In this document: positions 8,151 through 17,535 of the stretch, piece by piece | Numbering within the stretch: the first letter of the stretch is position 1 | Layout of the letters: each line of letters begins with the position of its first letter | DNA from: Acidovorax sp. | GTDB lineage: Bacteria > Pseudomonadota > Gammaproteobacteria > Burkholderiales > Burkholderiaceae_C | DNA: 64,000 bases | NCBI GenBank assembly: GCA_030692685.1 | Contig: JAUXZO010000010.1 | Location: 94,095-158,094 of the forward strand | Direction of reading: 5' to 3' | Notes under the pieces: generated by a model | The model's input: the letters and a program-made list of their open reading frames with translations, nothing else | Database searches by the model: none | Told to the model about the DNA's origin: nothing | Made by a program: the position numbers and the translations under genes

Positions 8151-9134
8151 GTGCGACGTTTACTGGTTTTGATCGTGTTGGTTGTCATTGCATCGGGTGG
8201 CGCCACCTTCTGGTGGTTGCATCAGCCTATGGTGGCGGGTAGCGACGCGCTGGAGCTGGCCATTGAGCCTGGCACCACCCCGCGCGGCGTGGCCCGCGAC
8301 GTGGTGGCAGCCGGGGCGCAGACCGACGCGCGCCTGCTGTATGCGTGGTTCCGCTTCTCGGGCCAGGACCGGGCCATCAAAGCGGGCAATTACGAAATCC
8401 CCCCTGGCACCACGCCGCGCAGCCTGCTGCAAAAACTGGTGCGTGGCGAAGAAAGCCTGCGCGCCATCACCCTGGTTGAAGGGTGGAACTGGCGCCAGGT
8501 GCGCCAAGCGCTGGCGCGGGAAGACCAGCTCAAGCCCGACTCTGCCAGCCTGACCGATGAAGCGCTGATGGCGCAACTGGGCAGGCCGGGCGTGCACCCG
8601 GAGGGGCGTTTCTTCCCGGACACGTATACCTACGCCAAAGGCTCCAGCGACATCGCGCTGCTGCGCAGGGCCCTGCACTCCATGGACCGACGCCTGGAAG
8701 CCGCATGGGCCCAGCGCGCGGCGGACACACCCCTCAAATCCTTGGACGAGGCGCTAGTCCTGGCCAGCATTGTCGAAAAGGAAACCGGCCGCGCCAGCGA
8801 CCGCGCACAGATCGCCGGTGTGTTTGCCAACCGCCTGCGCATTGGCATGCTGCTGCAGACCGACCCCACAGTCATCTACGGAATGGGTGAAAAGTTTGAC
8901 GGCAACCTGCGTCGGCGCGACCTGCAGACCGACACGCCGTGGAACACCTACACCCGCGGTGGTTTGCCGCCCACGCCCATTTCGATGCCGGGCAAGGCGT
9001 CGCTCGTGGCGGCTGTGCAGCCTGAAGCCACACGTGCCTTGTACTTTGTGGCCAAGGGCGACGGCACCAGCCATTTCAGCGCGTCGCTGGAAGAGCACAA
9101 CCGGGCGGTCAATCGCTACCAGCGGGGTCAATGA
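8151..9134 (+). CDS. mltG: Endolytic murein transglycosylase MltG
   Basis: MltG cuts nascent glycan strands in the inner membrane and is thought to end peptidoglycan polymerisation. The protein (327 residues from GTG 8151) has one N-terminal membrane helix, a LysM-like region and the YceG catalytic domain. The VEKETG block at about 209-214 holds the catalytic Glu, followed by VFANRL and the LQTDPTVIYG motif. GTG 8151 puts the helix right at the N-terminus and has CAGCAGG upstream. ATG 8115 is in frame and would add 12 residues. The order mltG-tmk-holB matches that in many proteobacteria. Confidence 0.93.
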   Translation: MRRLLVLIVLVVIASGGATFWWLHQPMVAGSDALELAIEPGTTPRGVARDVVAAGAQTDARLLYAWFRFSGQDRAIKAGNYEIPPGTTPRSLLQKLVRGEESLRAITLVEGWNWRQVRQALAREDQLKPDSASLTDEALMAQLGRPGVHPEGRFFPDTYTYAKGSSDIALLRRALHSMDRRLEAAWAQRAADTPLKSLDEALVLASIVEKETGRASDRAQIAGVFANRLRIGMLLQTDPTVIYGMGEKFDGNLRRRDLQTDTPWNTYTRGGLPPTPISMPGKASLVAAVQPEATRALYFVAKGDGTSHFSASLEEHNRAVNRYQRGQ

Positions 9135-9233
9135 CGGTACACAGCGCACCTACCGCGTCCCACACGCCCGCCGCGTCCACCGCGCCTATTGGGTCATTGC
9201 CTGCATACCCACCCGCTTCAACCCAAGGTTTTC

Positions 9234-9911
9234 ATGTCACGACCCGGTCTGTTCATCAGCTTTGAAGGCATCGACGGCGCAGGCAAGTCCTCGCACATCG
9301 AGGGACTGGCGACGGCGTTTCGCGCGCAAGGCCGTGCCGTCACCGTGAGCCGCGAGCCCGGTGGCACGCCGCTGGCAGAAAAGCTGCGTGAGATGGTGTT
9401 GAACGACCCCATGGATGCGCTGACCGAGTCTTTGCTGATTTTTGCCGCCCGGCGTGACCATCTGCGCAATGTCATCGAGCCTGCCCTGGCGCGCGGTGAT
9501 GTGGTGCTGTGCGACCGATTCACCGACGCGACGTTTGCGTACCAGGGTGCAGGGCGTGGCTTTGACCTTGAAGTGCTATCAACATTAGAGCGCCTTGCCC
9601 AGACGGGACTAGCGCTAGACCCTGATTTGATGCGTGAACCTGATCTGACGGTGTGGTTTGACCTGTCCCCCGAGGTGGCAGCGCAGCGCCTGGCGGGTGC
9701 CCGTGTGCCTGACCGGTTTGAGGCCCAGCCTGTGGAGTTCTTTCGCCGCGTGGCCCAGGGCTATGCAGACCGTGCGTTGGCAGCGCCCCAGCGATTTGCC
9801 CGGCTCGACGCCGCGCAGGACCGGCACCGCGTGTGGCAGCAGTTGACCAGCGTCTTCGTGCGCAAGGGGTGGCTGGCCATCATGGTGGCGTCCCAAGAAG
9901 GACCCCAATGA
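9234..9911 (+). CDS. tmk: Thymidylate kinase
   Basis: Converts dTMP to dTDP with ATP in the dTTP pathway. The P-loop [10 protein letters not shown] is at 11-20. [14 protein letters not shown] holds the DR/E-type catalytic block, [12 protein letters not shown] the substrate loop and ARVPDRFE the lid region. ATG 9234 has AAGG upstream and gives the standard [12 protein letters not shown] start. The stop overlaps the holB start by four bases (ATGA). An extra segment of about eight residues (roughly 123-133, LALDPDLM) comes before PDLTVWFD when compared with the E. coli enzyme as I recall it. It coincides with a copy of the dispersed repeat. Confidence 0.96.
   Translation: MSRPGLFISFEGIDGAGKSSHIEGLATAFRAQGRAVTVSREPGGTPLAEKLREMVLNDPMDALTESLLIFAARRDHLRNVIEPALARGDVVLCDRFTDATFAYQGAGRGFDLEVLSTLERLAQTGLALDPDLMREPDLTVWFDLSPEVAAQRLAGARVPDRFEAQPVEFFRRVAQGYADRALAAPQRFARLDAAQDRHRVWQQLTSVFVRKGWLAIMVASQEGPQ
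9574..9630. repeat. Copy of the dispersed palindromic repeat inside tmk
   Basis: TGCTATCAA starts the element and AGCGCTAGACCCTGATTTGA ends it. The intact copy at 57076-57140 has the same two ends with the same 28-base spacing between TGCTATCAA and AGCGCTAGA. The middle has diverged. It keeps the tmk frame open and encodes the extra residues of the kinase. Confidence 0.6.
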
Positions 9912-10927
9912 CCGAAACCGCAGAAGCAGGCGCATCCGCCCTCGCGCCCTGGTTGGCCGCCCAGCGCACCAGTTTGCTGGCCCAGCGTGGCCACGCGTGG
10001 CTGCTGCAGGGGCCGTCGGGCTTGGGGCAGTACCGCCTGGGGTTGGAGCTGGTGCGCGCGTGGTTGTGTGATGCCCCCACCGAGCACGGAGCCTGCGGCC
10101 ACTGCCGCAGCTGCCACGCCATTGAAGTGCGCACCCATGCCGACCTGTGTGTGCTGATGCCCGAGGTGCAGATGATGGCGCTGGGCTGGCCCTTGTCCGA
10201 AAAGGCGCAAGCGGACATTGATGACAAAAAACGCAAGCCCAGCCGCGAGATCCGCGTGGAGGCCATGCGCGACGCGGTCGAGTTCTCTCAGCGCACTTCG
10301 GGGCGTGGCCGGGGCAAGGCTGTGCTGGTGTATCCGGCCGAGCAGATGAACCACATCACGGCCAATGCCCTGCTCAAGACACTGGAGGAGCCGCCTGGCG
10401 ATGTGCGGTTTGTACTGGCCAGCGAAGCCGCGCACCAGTTGCTGCCCACTATCCGCAGCCGTTGCCTCGGCCACACCATGGTGTGGCCTGCCGATGCCGA
10501 GATGCAATCGTGGATGCAGTCGCAAGGCATTGCGCGCGACGCCGCCATTTCGTTTTTGCGTGCTTCCGGAGGGCGTCCGGACGATGCGCTGGCGCTCGCC
10601 CATTCGGGCCGCAGCCCACAAGCATGGGCCGCTTTGCCGCAGGCTGTAGCCCGGGGTGATGTGACGGCATTGGGTGACTGGGCCCCCGCCCAGGTCATCG
10701 ATGCGCTGCAAAAGCTGTGCCACGACCTGCTGGCAGCCAGCGTGGGCGCGGCCCCGCGGTACTTCGCGTTGGCAGACCTGCCCAAGACACCGCCGCTGGG
10801 GGCGTTGACGCGGTGGTCGCGTGCGTTGACCAAAGCCGCGCGCACGGCCGATCACCCGTTCAACGCCGGTCTCATGCTGGAGGCGCTTGTCGCCCAGGCG
10901 CGAAACACCCTACACTCCAAACACTAA
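9908..10927 (+). CDS. holB: DNA polymerase III subunit delta'
   Basis: A 339-residue clamp-loader subunit that takes part in loading the beta sliding clamp. The N-terminal AAA+ module has GPSGLGQY at 35-42 in the P-loop position. The Lys of a true Walker A is missing, which is normal for the non-ATPase delta' subunit. Cys54, Cys63, Cys66 and Cys69 (CGHCRSC) form the zinc module. [17 protein letters not shown] and TIRSRC are the expected sensor-region motifs. The start ATG overlaps the tmk stop by four bases, indicating translational coupling. Confidence 0.94.
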   Translation: MTETAEAGASALAPWLAAQRTSLLAQRGHAWLLQGPSGLGQYRLGLELVRAWLCDAPTEHGACGHCRSCHAIEVRTHADLCVLMPEVQMMALGWPLSEKAQADIDDKKRKPSREIRVEAMRDAVEFSQRTSGRGRGKAVLVYPAEQMNHITANALLKTLEEPPGDVRFVLASEAAHQLLPTIRSRCLGHTMVWPADAEMQSWMQSQGIARDAAISFLRASGGRPDDALALAHSGRSPQAWAALPQAVARGDVTALGDWAPAQVIDALQKLCHDLLAASVGAAPRYFALADLPKTPPLGALTRWSRALTKAARTADHPFNAGLMLEALVAQARNTLHSKH

Positions 10928-10944
10928 GGCCACCACTCCCACCC

Positions 10945-11304
10945 ATGAGCAGTCCATCCACCGCCCCCCGCCCCAGCGTCATGCAGCTGGCCATCAAGGA
11001 AAAGGGAGCCTTGTATGCGGCCTACATTCCCTTTTTTGCCGAAGGGGGCATTTTTGTACCCACGCTGCGCGACTACAAGCTGGGCGATGATGTTTATGTG
11101 TTGCTGACCTTGCCCGACGATACGCAACGCTATCCCGTTGCCGGCAGGGTGGCTTGGGTGACACCCGCGCGGGCAGCTGGTAATCGCACGCAAGGCGTCG
11201 GCATCCAGTTCCCCAAAGACGAAAAATCGCGCCAGCTCAAGGCCAAGATCGAAGAATTGCTGGGCACGGCCCTGGGTTCTGACCGCCCGACCCAGACCAT
11301 CTGA
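10945..11304 (+). CDS. pilZ: PilZ domain protein (type IV pilus / c-di-GMP related)
   Basis: This 119-residue protein is made almost entirely of a PilZ domain. Seen motifs are GGIFVPT, YKLGDDVYVLLTLP and RVAWVTP. The N-terminal RxxxR motif needed for c-di-GMP binding is not evident, which matches the PilZ proteins that act in type IV pilus biogenesis without binding c-di-GMP. Its place between holB and ycfH is the same as in pseudomonads. It starts 17 bases after holB and ends shortly before a strong terminator. Confidence 0.88.
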   Translation: MSSPSTAPRPSVMQLAIKEKGALYAAYIPFFAEGGIFVPTLRDYKLGDDVYVLLTLPDDTQRYPVAGRVAWVTPARAAGNRTQGVGIQFPKDEKSRQLKAKIEELLGTALGSDRPTQTI

Positions 11305-11321
11305 GCCCGGCCCTTGCTTGT

Positions 11322-11351
11322 GCCGACCTGCGCTCGCGGGTCGGCTTTTTT
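11322..11351 (+). terminator. Rho-independent terminator after pilZ
   Basis: GCCGACC (11322-11328) pairs with GGTCGGC (11339-11345) and is followed by TTTTTTATTTT. It ends the mltG-tmk-holB-pilZ transcript only 13 bases before the ycfH start, so ycfH needs its own promoter or read-through. Confidence 0.85.
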
Positions 11352-11364
11352 ATTTTGAAACCAC

Positions 11365-12171
11365 ATGTTCACTGATTCGCACTGCCACCTCAACTTTCCG
11401 GAGCTGGTGAGCCAGTTGCCCGCCATACGCCAGGCCATGGCCGAGGCGCAGGTTACCCGCGCCTTGTGCATCTGCACCACGCTGGAAGAGTTCGAGGGCG
11501 TTCATGCCCTGGCCATGGCCCATGACAACTTTTGGAGCACGGTGGGCGTGCACCCCGACAACGAAGGTGTGACCGAGCCCACGGTGGACGACTTGTTGAC
11601 CCGTGCGGCCTTGCCGCGGGTGGTAGCCATTGGCGAAACGGGGCTGGACTATTACGGCATGGAAGACCGAAAGGGCGGCCGCAGCGTGGCAGATCTGGAG
11701 TGGCAGCGCGACCGCTTTCGCAATCACATCCGAGCGGGCCGCGCGTGCGAAAAACCGTTGGTCATTCATACCCGCAGTGCGTCAGACGACACGCTGGCGA
11801 TCTTGCGGGAAGAGGGCGAGGACGGCGCGGGGAACCGGGCAGGGGGCGTGTTCCACTGCTTCACCGAATCCATGGTGGTGGCGCGCGCTGCGCTGGACCT
11901 GGGCTACTACATCTCGTTCTCTGGCATCGTGACTTTCAAGAGTGCGCAGGAGTTGCGTGATGTAGTGGCGTTTGTGCCGCTCGATCGCATGCTGATTGAA
12001 ACCGACAGCCCATATTTGGCGCCCGTGCCTTACCGCGGCAAAACCAACAACCCATCGTATGTACCGTATGTGGCCCGGCAGGTTGCCGAGACCAAAGGCA
12101 TTGCGCTCGAATCGGTGGCCGCCGCCACCAGCCACAATTTTGACATCCTGTTCAAGGGAGTGACTGTATGA
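11365..12171 (+). CDS. ycfH: TatD-family metal-dependent deoxyribonuclease
   Basis: A 268-residue TIM-barrel hydrolase. Metal ligands are visible in DSHCHLNF at 4-11 (His6, His8), in [10 protein letters not shown] (Glu) and in VFHCFTES and [10 protein letters not shown] (His and Asp). [11 protein letters not shown] is the usual C-terminal family block. TatD proteins act as 3'-5' exonucleases or in DNA repair; the exact role of the YcfH branch is unsettled. The stop overlaps the start of the ankyrin gene by four bases. Confidence 0.93.
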   Translation: MFTDSHCHLNFPELVSQLPAIRQAMAEAQVTRALCICTTLEEFEGVHALAMAHDNFWSTVGVHPDNEGVTEPTVDDLLTRAALPRVVAIGETGLDYYGMEDRKGGRSVADLEWQRDRFRNHIRAGRACEKPLVIHTRSASDDTLAILREEGEDGAGNRAGGVFHCFTESMVVARAALDLGYYISFSGIVTFKSAQELRDVVAFVPLDRMLIETDSPYLAPVPYRGKTNNPSYVPYVARQVAETKGIALESVAAATSHNFDILFKGVTV

Positions 12172-12857
12172 CTGTCTTGCATCGCCGCACCACATTGGCA
12201 GCCCTCGCGCTAACGGCTTGCGGTGCGTTTATTTCATTGCCCGTCAACGCGGGAGCCTTCGAGGATTTTTTTATCGCCATCCAGCGCGATGACGGGGAAG
12301 CCATCACCACGTTGTTGCGCCGCGGGTTCGACCCGAATACGCGGGACCCGAATGGGCAGGTGGGGCTCACCCTTACGCTGCAAAACGGATCGCTCAAGGC
12401 GTTCGCTGCGCTGATGGCGGCGCGGCAGCTCAACGTGGAAGCGCGAAATGCCCAAGACGAGAGCCCGTTGATGATGGCTGCTCTCAAAGGCAATGTGGAT
12501 GCGGTCAAGGCCCTGCTGGCGCGCGATGCCGATGTCAACAAGACAGGCTGGGCCCCCTTGCATTACGCGGCATCGGCAGGCTCGCCCCAGCACGCACAGA
12601 TCATCTCGCTGCTGCTGGAGCGCCACGCCTACATCGACGCCGCGTCACCCAATGGCACTACCCCGTTGATGATGGCTGCACATTACGGATCGACCGAAGC
12701 GGTGCAACTGTTGCTGGAGGAGGGCGCCGATCCAACGCTGAAAAACCAGTTGGGCCTTACGGCCACGGATTTTGCAATGCGTGTGAGCCGCACTGAATCG
12801 GCCGAAAAAATTGCCACAGCCATCCGGCGCCGACAGCCCAACCGGGGCAAGTGGTAA
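12168..12857 (+). CDS. Exported ankyrin-repeat protein
   Basis: The 229-residue product has an N-terminal signal peptide (about 1-27, ending VNAGA) followed by four to five ankyrin repeats. Repeat cores are visible as [39 protein letters not shown] and [13 protein letters not shown]. Such repeats bind other proteins; the partner here is unknown. The ATGA overlap with ycfH suggests co-expression. Secretion to the periplasm fits the signal peptide. A GC-rich hairpin at 12868-12882 lies downstream and might serve as a terminator toward msbA as well. Confidence 0.88.
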   Translation: MTVLHRRTTLAALALTACGAFISLPVNAGAFEDFFIAIQRDDGEAITTLLRRGFDPNTRDPNGQVGLTLTLQNGSLKAFAALMAARQLNVEARNAQDESPLMMAALKGNVDAVKALLARDADVNKTGWAPLHYAASAGSPQHAQIISLLLERHAYIDAASPNGTTPLMMAAHYGSTEAVQLLLEEGADPTLKNQLGLTATDFAMRVSRTESAEKIATAIRRRQPNRGKW

Positions 12858-12907
12858 AAAAGTGTTTTGCCCCGCGGGGGCAGTTGGGCTGCTCTTGGCC
12901 GTACTTC

Positions 12908-14713
12908 TTAGCCTTTGGGTAGCTCGTCTGCGGCGGATGGTGGCCGCGATTGCAGGCGCGCATACAGCCCTCCGCTTGCCATTAATTCGTCGTGGGTGCC
13001 CTGTTCAGCGATGCGTCCCCGCTCCATGACGATCACCCGATCGGCGTGTTCGATGGTCGAGAGGCGGTGGGCAATGACCAGGGTGGTGCGCCCCTGCATC
13101 AACCGCTGCAGCGCTTCTTGCACCAGCCGTTCTGACTCCGTGTCCAGTGCTGACGTGGCCTCGTCGAGAATCAGTATGGGAGCGTCCTTGTAGAGCGCGC
13201 GCGCAATCGCCAGTCGTTGGCGCTGCCCGCCAGACAGCTGGGTGGCGTTGTGCCCCACGAGGGTGTGGATGCCCTTCGGAAGGGCTGCCACATGCTCAGC
13301 CAGGTTGGCCGCCGCCAGACATTCGTGCACGCGTTTTTCATCCACGGCGTGGCCCAGTGCCACGTTGGCAGCAATGGTGTCGTTGAACATCACCACGTCC
13401 TGGCTGACCATGGCGAACTGCGAACGCAGCGAGCCCAGGTCCCAGTCGGAAAGGGCGTGTCCATCCACCTGAATCTGACCCGACGCGGGCAGCGCGAATC
13501 GCGGCAACAGGTTGACCAGTGTGGTCTTGCCTGCGCCGGACGGGCCCACCAGCGCAACAATCTCGCCGGGTTCTACCCGCAGGCTTACCCGGTCCAGCGC
13601 AGGCGCGTGGTCGGGCCCAAAGGAGACGGTCACGTTGTCGAGCATGAGCGCACCCTTCACGCGATCCGTGCGATGCTGTCCGCCGGTCTCGGCGCCGGTG
13701 TCGCCCAGCAGGCCCAAGCCCCGCTCAAGCGCGGCCACGCCGCGTGTAATGGGGCTTGCCACGTCTGCCAGGCGCCGTATGGGCGCTATCAGCATCAGCA
13801 TGGCGGTAATGAACGAAACGAAGCCACCCACGGTGACGTCCTTGGTGTCCACCGCGCCACGGCTTTGCCACAGAGCGATGCAGATCACGACCGAAAGCGC
13901 TGCCGCCGCAAGCAACTGGGTCAATGGCGTCATCGCTGCAGAGGCGATGGTGGATTTGATGGCCAGCCCCCGCAGGCTGTGGCTTAAGCCCGCAAACCGG
14001 TGCGCCTGGCCCGCCTGCGCGCCGTGCAGGCGCACCATGCGATGGGCCAACACGTTTTCTTCCACCACGTAGGCGAGTTCGTCGGTGGCTTGCTGGCTGC
14101 TTTTTGTGAGGTGGTAAAGGCGGCGCGACAGGGTCTTCATGATCCAAGCCACACCGGGCACAACCACGGCCACGATCAGCGTGAGCTGCCAGTTGAGGTA
14201 GAGCAAATAGACAAGCAGCGCCACCAGCGTAAAGCCGTCGCGAGAGAGACCCAGCAAGGCTTGCACCAGCAGCGTGGCGCCCGTCTGAACTTCGTACACC
14301 ACCGTGTTCGACAAGGCGCTGGCAGACTGCCGCGCGAACAGCCCCATCTCTGCGGCCAATACCCGTTCAAACAACGCTTTTCTAAGCGCCAACATGCCTT
14401 CGTTCGCGATCCGCGCGAGCGCATATTGCCCGACAAACTGCGCTATCCCGCGCACAAAAAAAACACCCAGAATCGCCAGCGGTACCGCCCACAGGGGCAA
14501 GGTTCCTTGGGTGAACCCCTTGTCCAGCAACGGTTGCAACAGCGCTGGAATAAGCGGCTCTGTGATTGCGCCAACGAGGGTGGCAACCACCGCCAGGCTC
14601 CAAGCCATTCTCTGGTTGCCAAAGTAGACAGACAGGCGTCTCAGGCGCGTGGCCAGGCTGGACGGGGGGGTGGCGGCAGGAGAGGGCTTGGCGCCCGTGT
14701 CGGTAGCTTGCAT
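12908..14713 (-). CDS. msbA: Lipid A / LPS core export ABC transporter MsbA
   Basis: A 601-residue half-transporter that flips lipid A-core across the inner membrane. The N-terminal half holds about six membrane helices and ends near residue 330. The nucleotide-binding domain has Walker A GPSGAGKTT at about 388-396, the signature LSGGQRQR near 492 and Walker B ILILDEATSALD near 512. IAHRLSTIEHAD with the switch His follows. Length and order match MsbA rather than a drug exporter. It is divergent from tolB, another envelope gene, with a 120 bp gap. Confidence 0.94.
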   Translation of the reverse strand: MQATDTGAKPSPAATPPSSLATRLRRLSVYFGNQRMAWSLAVVATLVGAITEPLIPALLQPLLDKGFTQGTLPLWAVPLAILGVFFVRGIAQFVGQYALARIANEGMLALRKALFERVLAAEMGLFARQSASALSNTVVYEVQTGATLLVQALLGLSRDGFTLVALLVYLLYLNWQLTLIVAVVVPGVAWIMKTLSRRLYHLTKSSQQATDELAYVVEENVLAHRMVRLHGAQAGQAHRFAGLSHSLRGLAIKSTIASAAMTPLTQLLAAAALSVVICIALWQSRGAVDTKDVTVGGFVSFITAMLMLIAPIRRLADVASPITRGVAALERGLGLLGDTGAETGGQHRTDRVKGALMLDNVTVSFGPDHAPALDRVSLRVEPGEIVALVGPSGAGKTTLVNLLPRFALPASGQIQVDGHALSDWDLGSLRSQFAMVSQDVVMFNDTIAANVALGHAVDEKRVHECLAAANLAEHVAALPKGIHTLVGHNATQLSGGQRQRLAIARALYKDAPILILDEATSALDTESERLVQEALQRLMQGRTTLVIAHRLSTIEHADRVIVMERGRIAEQGTHDELMASGGLYARLQSRPPSAADELPKG

Positions 14714-14833
14714 GTAGCCGCGATTTTACGGGGCATGAAACTTTTGCCTGCACAGTTTGTCACAGGGGCTCTTCCGCTGTGTGTAACATTCGGGTTTGCC
14801 CTTCGGCCCCTGTTCAGCTAATGCTGGCTGCCA

Positions 14834-16153
14834 ATGACCACTGATCGCAACTCCTCAAATTCCCCCCTTGCGGCTTCGCCGCACCCGCTGCGCCGCCATG
14901 TTTTGGCCGCGCTTATTGCCACCCCTTCTTTGCCGGTGCTGGCCCAGTTCCGCGTAGAAGTGGTGGGCGTGGGGTTGACACAACGACCCATCGCCATCGC
15001 CCCGTTCCGGGCTGAGGCGCAGGCCCCCCAAAAGATTTCAGCCATTGTTCAAGCCGACCTTGAACGCAGCGGGCAGTTTTCTGCCGTGGATGCGTCTACG
15101 GTTGCCCTGGACGAAACTTCCCGTCCAGACGTGGCGATGTGGAAGCAACGGAACGCGGAGTCTCTCGCTACCGGCAGCATCACGCGCCTGGCAGATGGCC
15201 GGTTTGACGTCCGCTTCCGGTTGTGGGACGTGGTGAAGGGGCAAGACCTTGGCGGTCAGAGCTTCGTGGTCACTCAAGGTGACCTTCGCCTGGTGTCTCA
15301 CCGGATCGCTGATTTCATCTATGAGAAGTTGACGGGCGAGCGTGGCGTGTTTTCCACCCGCATCGCTTATGTCACCAAGACTGGACCCCGTTACAGCCTT
15401 TGGGTCGCAGACTCGGATGGCGAGAACGCCCAGTCAGCGCTGTCCAGCCCTGAACCCATCATCTCGCCCGCATGGTCACCCAATGGCGGGCAGTTGGCTT
15501 ACGTGTCTTTTGAGTCCCGCAAACCCGTGGTCTACGTTCACGACGTAGCTTCGGGTCGCAGGCGCTTGATTGCGAACTTTCGCGGCTCGAACAGCGCGCC
15601 AGCATGGGCGCCAGATGGCCGTTCGTTGGCCGTAACATTGAGCCGGGACGGCGGTTCGCAGCTGTACATGATTGATGCAAACGGTGGGGAGCCCCGGCGA
15701 TTGATGCAAAGCCCCGGTATCGACACCGAGCCTGCGTTTTCTGGTGATGGCCGCTCCATCTATTTTGTGAGCGACCGGGGCGGTGCCCCGCAGATCTACA
15801 AAGTCAGCGCCTCTGGCGGCAATGCCGAGCGCGTGACGTTCACGGGCAGCTACAACATCTCGCCCAGTGTCAGCCCCGATGGCCGCTGGCTTGCGTACAT
15901 TTCGCGGGTGGGCGGAGCTTTCAAATTGCATGCGATGGACCTGTCCTCCGGCACGGTGAATGCAGTCACAGACTCCACCGCGGACGAAAACCCGAGCTTT
16001 GCACCCAACAGCAAACTCATCGTATACGCCACCCAACAACAGGGCCGTGAATCGCTGATGACCACGACCTTGGACGGAAAAATAAAGGCCCGCCTTGCGG
16101 GACAGGCGGGAGACATTCGCGAACCGGATTGGGGTCCGTTTCAAAAGCAGTGA
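14834..16153 (+). CDS. tolB: Tol-Pal system periplasmic protein TolB
   Basis: A 439-residue exported protein. The signal segment is at about 19-37 (ending VLAQ), after a longer than usual cytoplasmic leader. An N-terminal alpha/beta domain is followed by a six-bladed beta propeller with repeated blocks such as [30 protein letters not shown] and [16 protein letters not shown]. TolB couples the inner-membrane TolQRA motor to Pal in outer-membrane constriction at division. tolQRA are not next to it here: msbA lies upstream on the other strand. Confidence 0.95.
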   Translation: MTTDRNSSNSPLAASPHPLRRHVLAALIATPSLPVLAQFRVEVVGVGLTQRPIAIAPFRAEAQAPQKISAIVQADLERSGQFSAVDASTVALDETSRPDVAMWKQRNAESLATGSITRLADGRFDVRFRLWDVVKGQDLGGQSFVVTQGDLRLVSHRIADFIYEKLTGERGVFSTRIAYVTKTGPRYSLWVADSDGENAQSALSSPEPIISPAWSPNGGQLAYVSFESRKPVVYVHDVASGRRRLIANFRGSNSAPAWAPDGRSLAVTLSRDGGSQLYMIDANGGEPRRLMQSPGIDTEPAFSGDGRSIYFVSDRGGAPQIYKVSASGGNAERVTFTGSYNISPSVSPDGRWLAYISRVGGAFKLHAMDLSSGTVNAVTDSTADENPSFAPNSKLIVYATQQQGRESLMTTTLDGKIKARLAGQAGDIREPDWGPFQKQ

Positions 16154-16197
16154 ACTTTCACTCAGTTTCAATTACCAAGTTTTCAGGAGATTTTTGG

Positions 16198-16740
16198 ATG
16201 ATCAAACGCGTAACTTTTGCCCTTACTGTATTGGCCCTTGTCGCTGGATGCAGTTCCGGCGTCAAGCTGGACGACGTGCCGGTAGAAGACAAAACCGCTA
16301 CCTCCACCATGGGTGGCGCAAACACCGGTGCAAATTCTGGCACCACAGGCCAGAGTGGTGTGGCTGGTGTGGATCTGAGCCAGTCCGGCCGTGACGCAGC
16401 GGGCCCGGTGGGAGTCAGCCGCATCGTGTACTTTGACTACGACAGCTACGTGATCAAGTCCGAGTTTCAGTCCCTTCTGGAAGCCCATTCGCGCTTTATC
16501 AAAACGGGTCAGGGCCGCAAGGTCATGATTGAAGGCCACACCGACGAACGCGGTGGACGCGAATACAACCTGGCGCTCGGTCAGAAGCGCGCTGAAGCGG
16601 TGCGCCGATCGCTTGGTCTCCTGGGCGTGCAGGACAGCCAGTTGGAAGCCGTGAGCTTTGGCAAGGAGAAGCCTGCTGCTCAAGGTGGCACTGAAGACGT
16701 ACATGCGCAAAATCGCCGTGTAGAACTCTCCTACCGCTGA
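16198..16740 (+). CDS. pal: Peptidoglycan-associated lipoprotein Pal
   Basis: A 180-residue lipoprotein. Signal peptide and lipobox LVAGC end at Cys18, so it is anchored in the outer membrane. After a Ser/Gly/Thr linker comes an OmpA-like domain with VYFDYDSYVI, GHTDERGGREYNLALGQKRA and the Asp and Arg residues that bind diaminopimelate. ATG 16198 has AGGAGA upstream. It is 45 bp after tolB, and its stop shares one base with cpoB. Confidence 0.96.
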   Translation: MIKRVTFALTVLALVAGCSSGVKLDDVPVEDKTATSTMGGANTGANSGTTGQSGVAGVDLSQSGRDAAGPVGVSRIVYFDYDSYVIKSEFQSLLEAHSRFIKTGQGRKVMIEGHTDERGGREYNLALGQKRAEAVRRSLGLLGVQDSQLEAVSFGKEKPAAQGGTEDVHAQNRRVELSYR

Positions 16741-17531
16741 TGCAGCAACGACTCTTGCACATGTCGCAGCGTACTTTGGCTGCGTTGGCATTGTCTTTGC
16801 TGACCATGTCCGCCAGCCACGCCGCATTGTTTGAAGACAGTGAGGCGCGGCGCGCGATCATCGAAATGCGCCAACGGGTAGATGGTTTGCAGCAATCGGG
16901 GCAAAGATCCGCTGAAGAGCTGCGCAAGCTGGGTGAGGAAAACAGCCAGTTGCGCAGAAGTCTGCTGGATTTACAAACCCAAATTGAAACCCTGCGCGTT
17001 GATCAGTCGAAACTGCGCGGTCAGAACGAGCAGCTGCTTCGGGACGCTGCAGACTTGCAGCGTCGCCAAAAGGACATTGCTCAGGGAGTGGACGAGCGCT
17101 TGCGCCAGTTCGAGCCGGTGAAAGTAACGTTGGATGGCCAGGAGTTCCAGGCCGATCCAGCCGAAAAACGTGATTTTGAAGCCGCCTTGGCTGTGTTTCG
17201 GTCGGGCAAATTCTCGGAAGCTGGCGCGGCCTTTGGTGCGTTCGTCAAGCAATACCCCCGCAGTGGCTTTACACCCTCTGCAAGGTTTTGGCTTGGCAAT
17301 GCGCAGTACGCTGGGCGTGACTACAAAGAAGCCATCAACAACTTCAAACTGATGTTGTCCGAGGCTCCAGCCCACGCACGGGCCCCCGAAGCGGCTCTCT
17401 CCATTGCCAATTGTCAGATTGAGCTCAAAGACACGCGCACAGCGCGCAAGACGCTCGAAGACTTGGTGCGCGCATATCCGCAATCAGAAGCGGCCGTAGC
17501 AGCCAAAGAGCGTCTTTCACGATTGAAATGA
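16740..17531 (+). CDS. cpoB: Cell division coordinator CpoB (YbgF)
   Basis: A 263-residue periplasmic protein with a signal peptide (about 1-28, ending SHA). A trimerising coiled coil (about 40-115, many Leu/Gln heptads) is followed by TPR units (FRSGKFSEAGAAFGAFVKQY, FWLGNAQYAGRDYKEAI and a third). CpoB coordinates peptidoglycan synthesis with Tol-driven outer-membrane constriction. Its start overlaps the pal stop by one base, so pal and cpoB are translationally linked. Confidence 0.93.
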   Translation: MQQRLLHMSQRTLAALALSLLTMSASHAALFEDSEARRAIIEMRQRVDGLQQSGQRSAEELRKLGEENSQLRRSLLDLQTQIETLRVDQSKLRGQNEQLLRDAADLQRRQKDIAQGVDERLRQFEPVKVTLDGQEFQADPAEKRDFEAALAVFRSGKFSEAGAAFGAFVKQYPRSGFTPSARFWLGNAQYAGRDYKEAINNFKLMLSEAPAHARAPEAALSIANCQIELKDTRTARKTLEDLVRAYPQSEAAVAAKERLSRLK

Positions 17532-17535
17532 AGTG

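Noticed and set aside
12868..12882. TGCCCC/GGGGCA hairpin as terminator between the ankyrin gene and msbA
   Set aside because: The stem is good but the T-run on the minus strand is six bases away and interrupted, so I did not list it as a feature.
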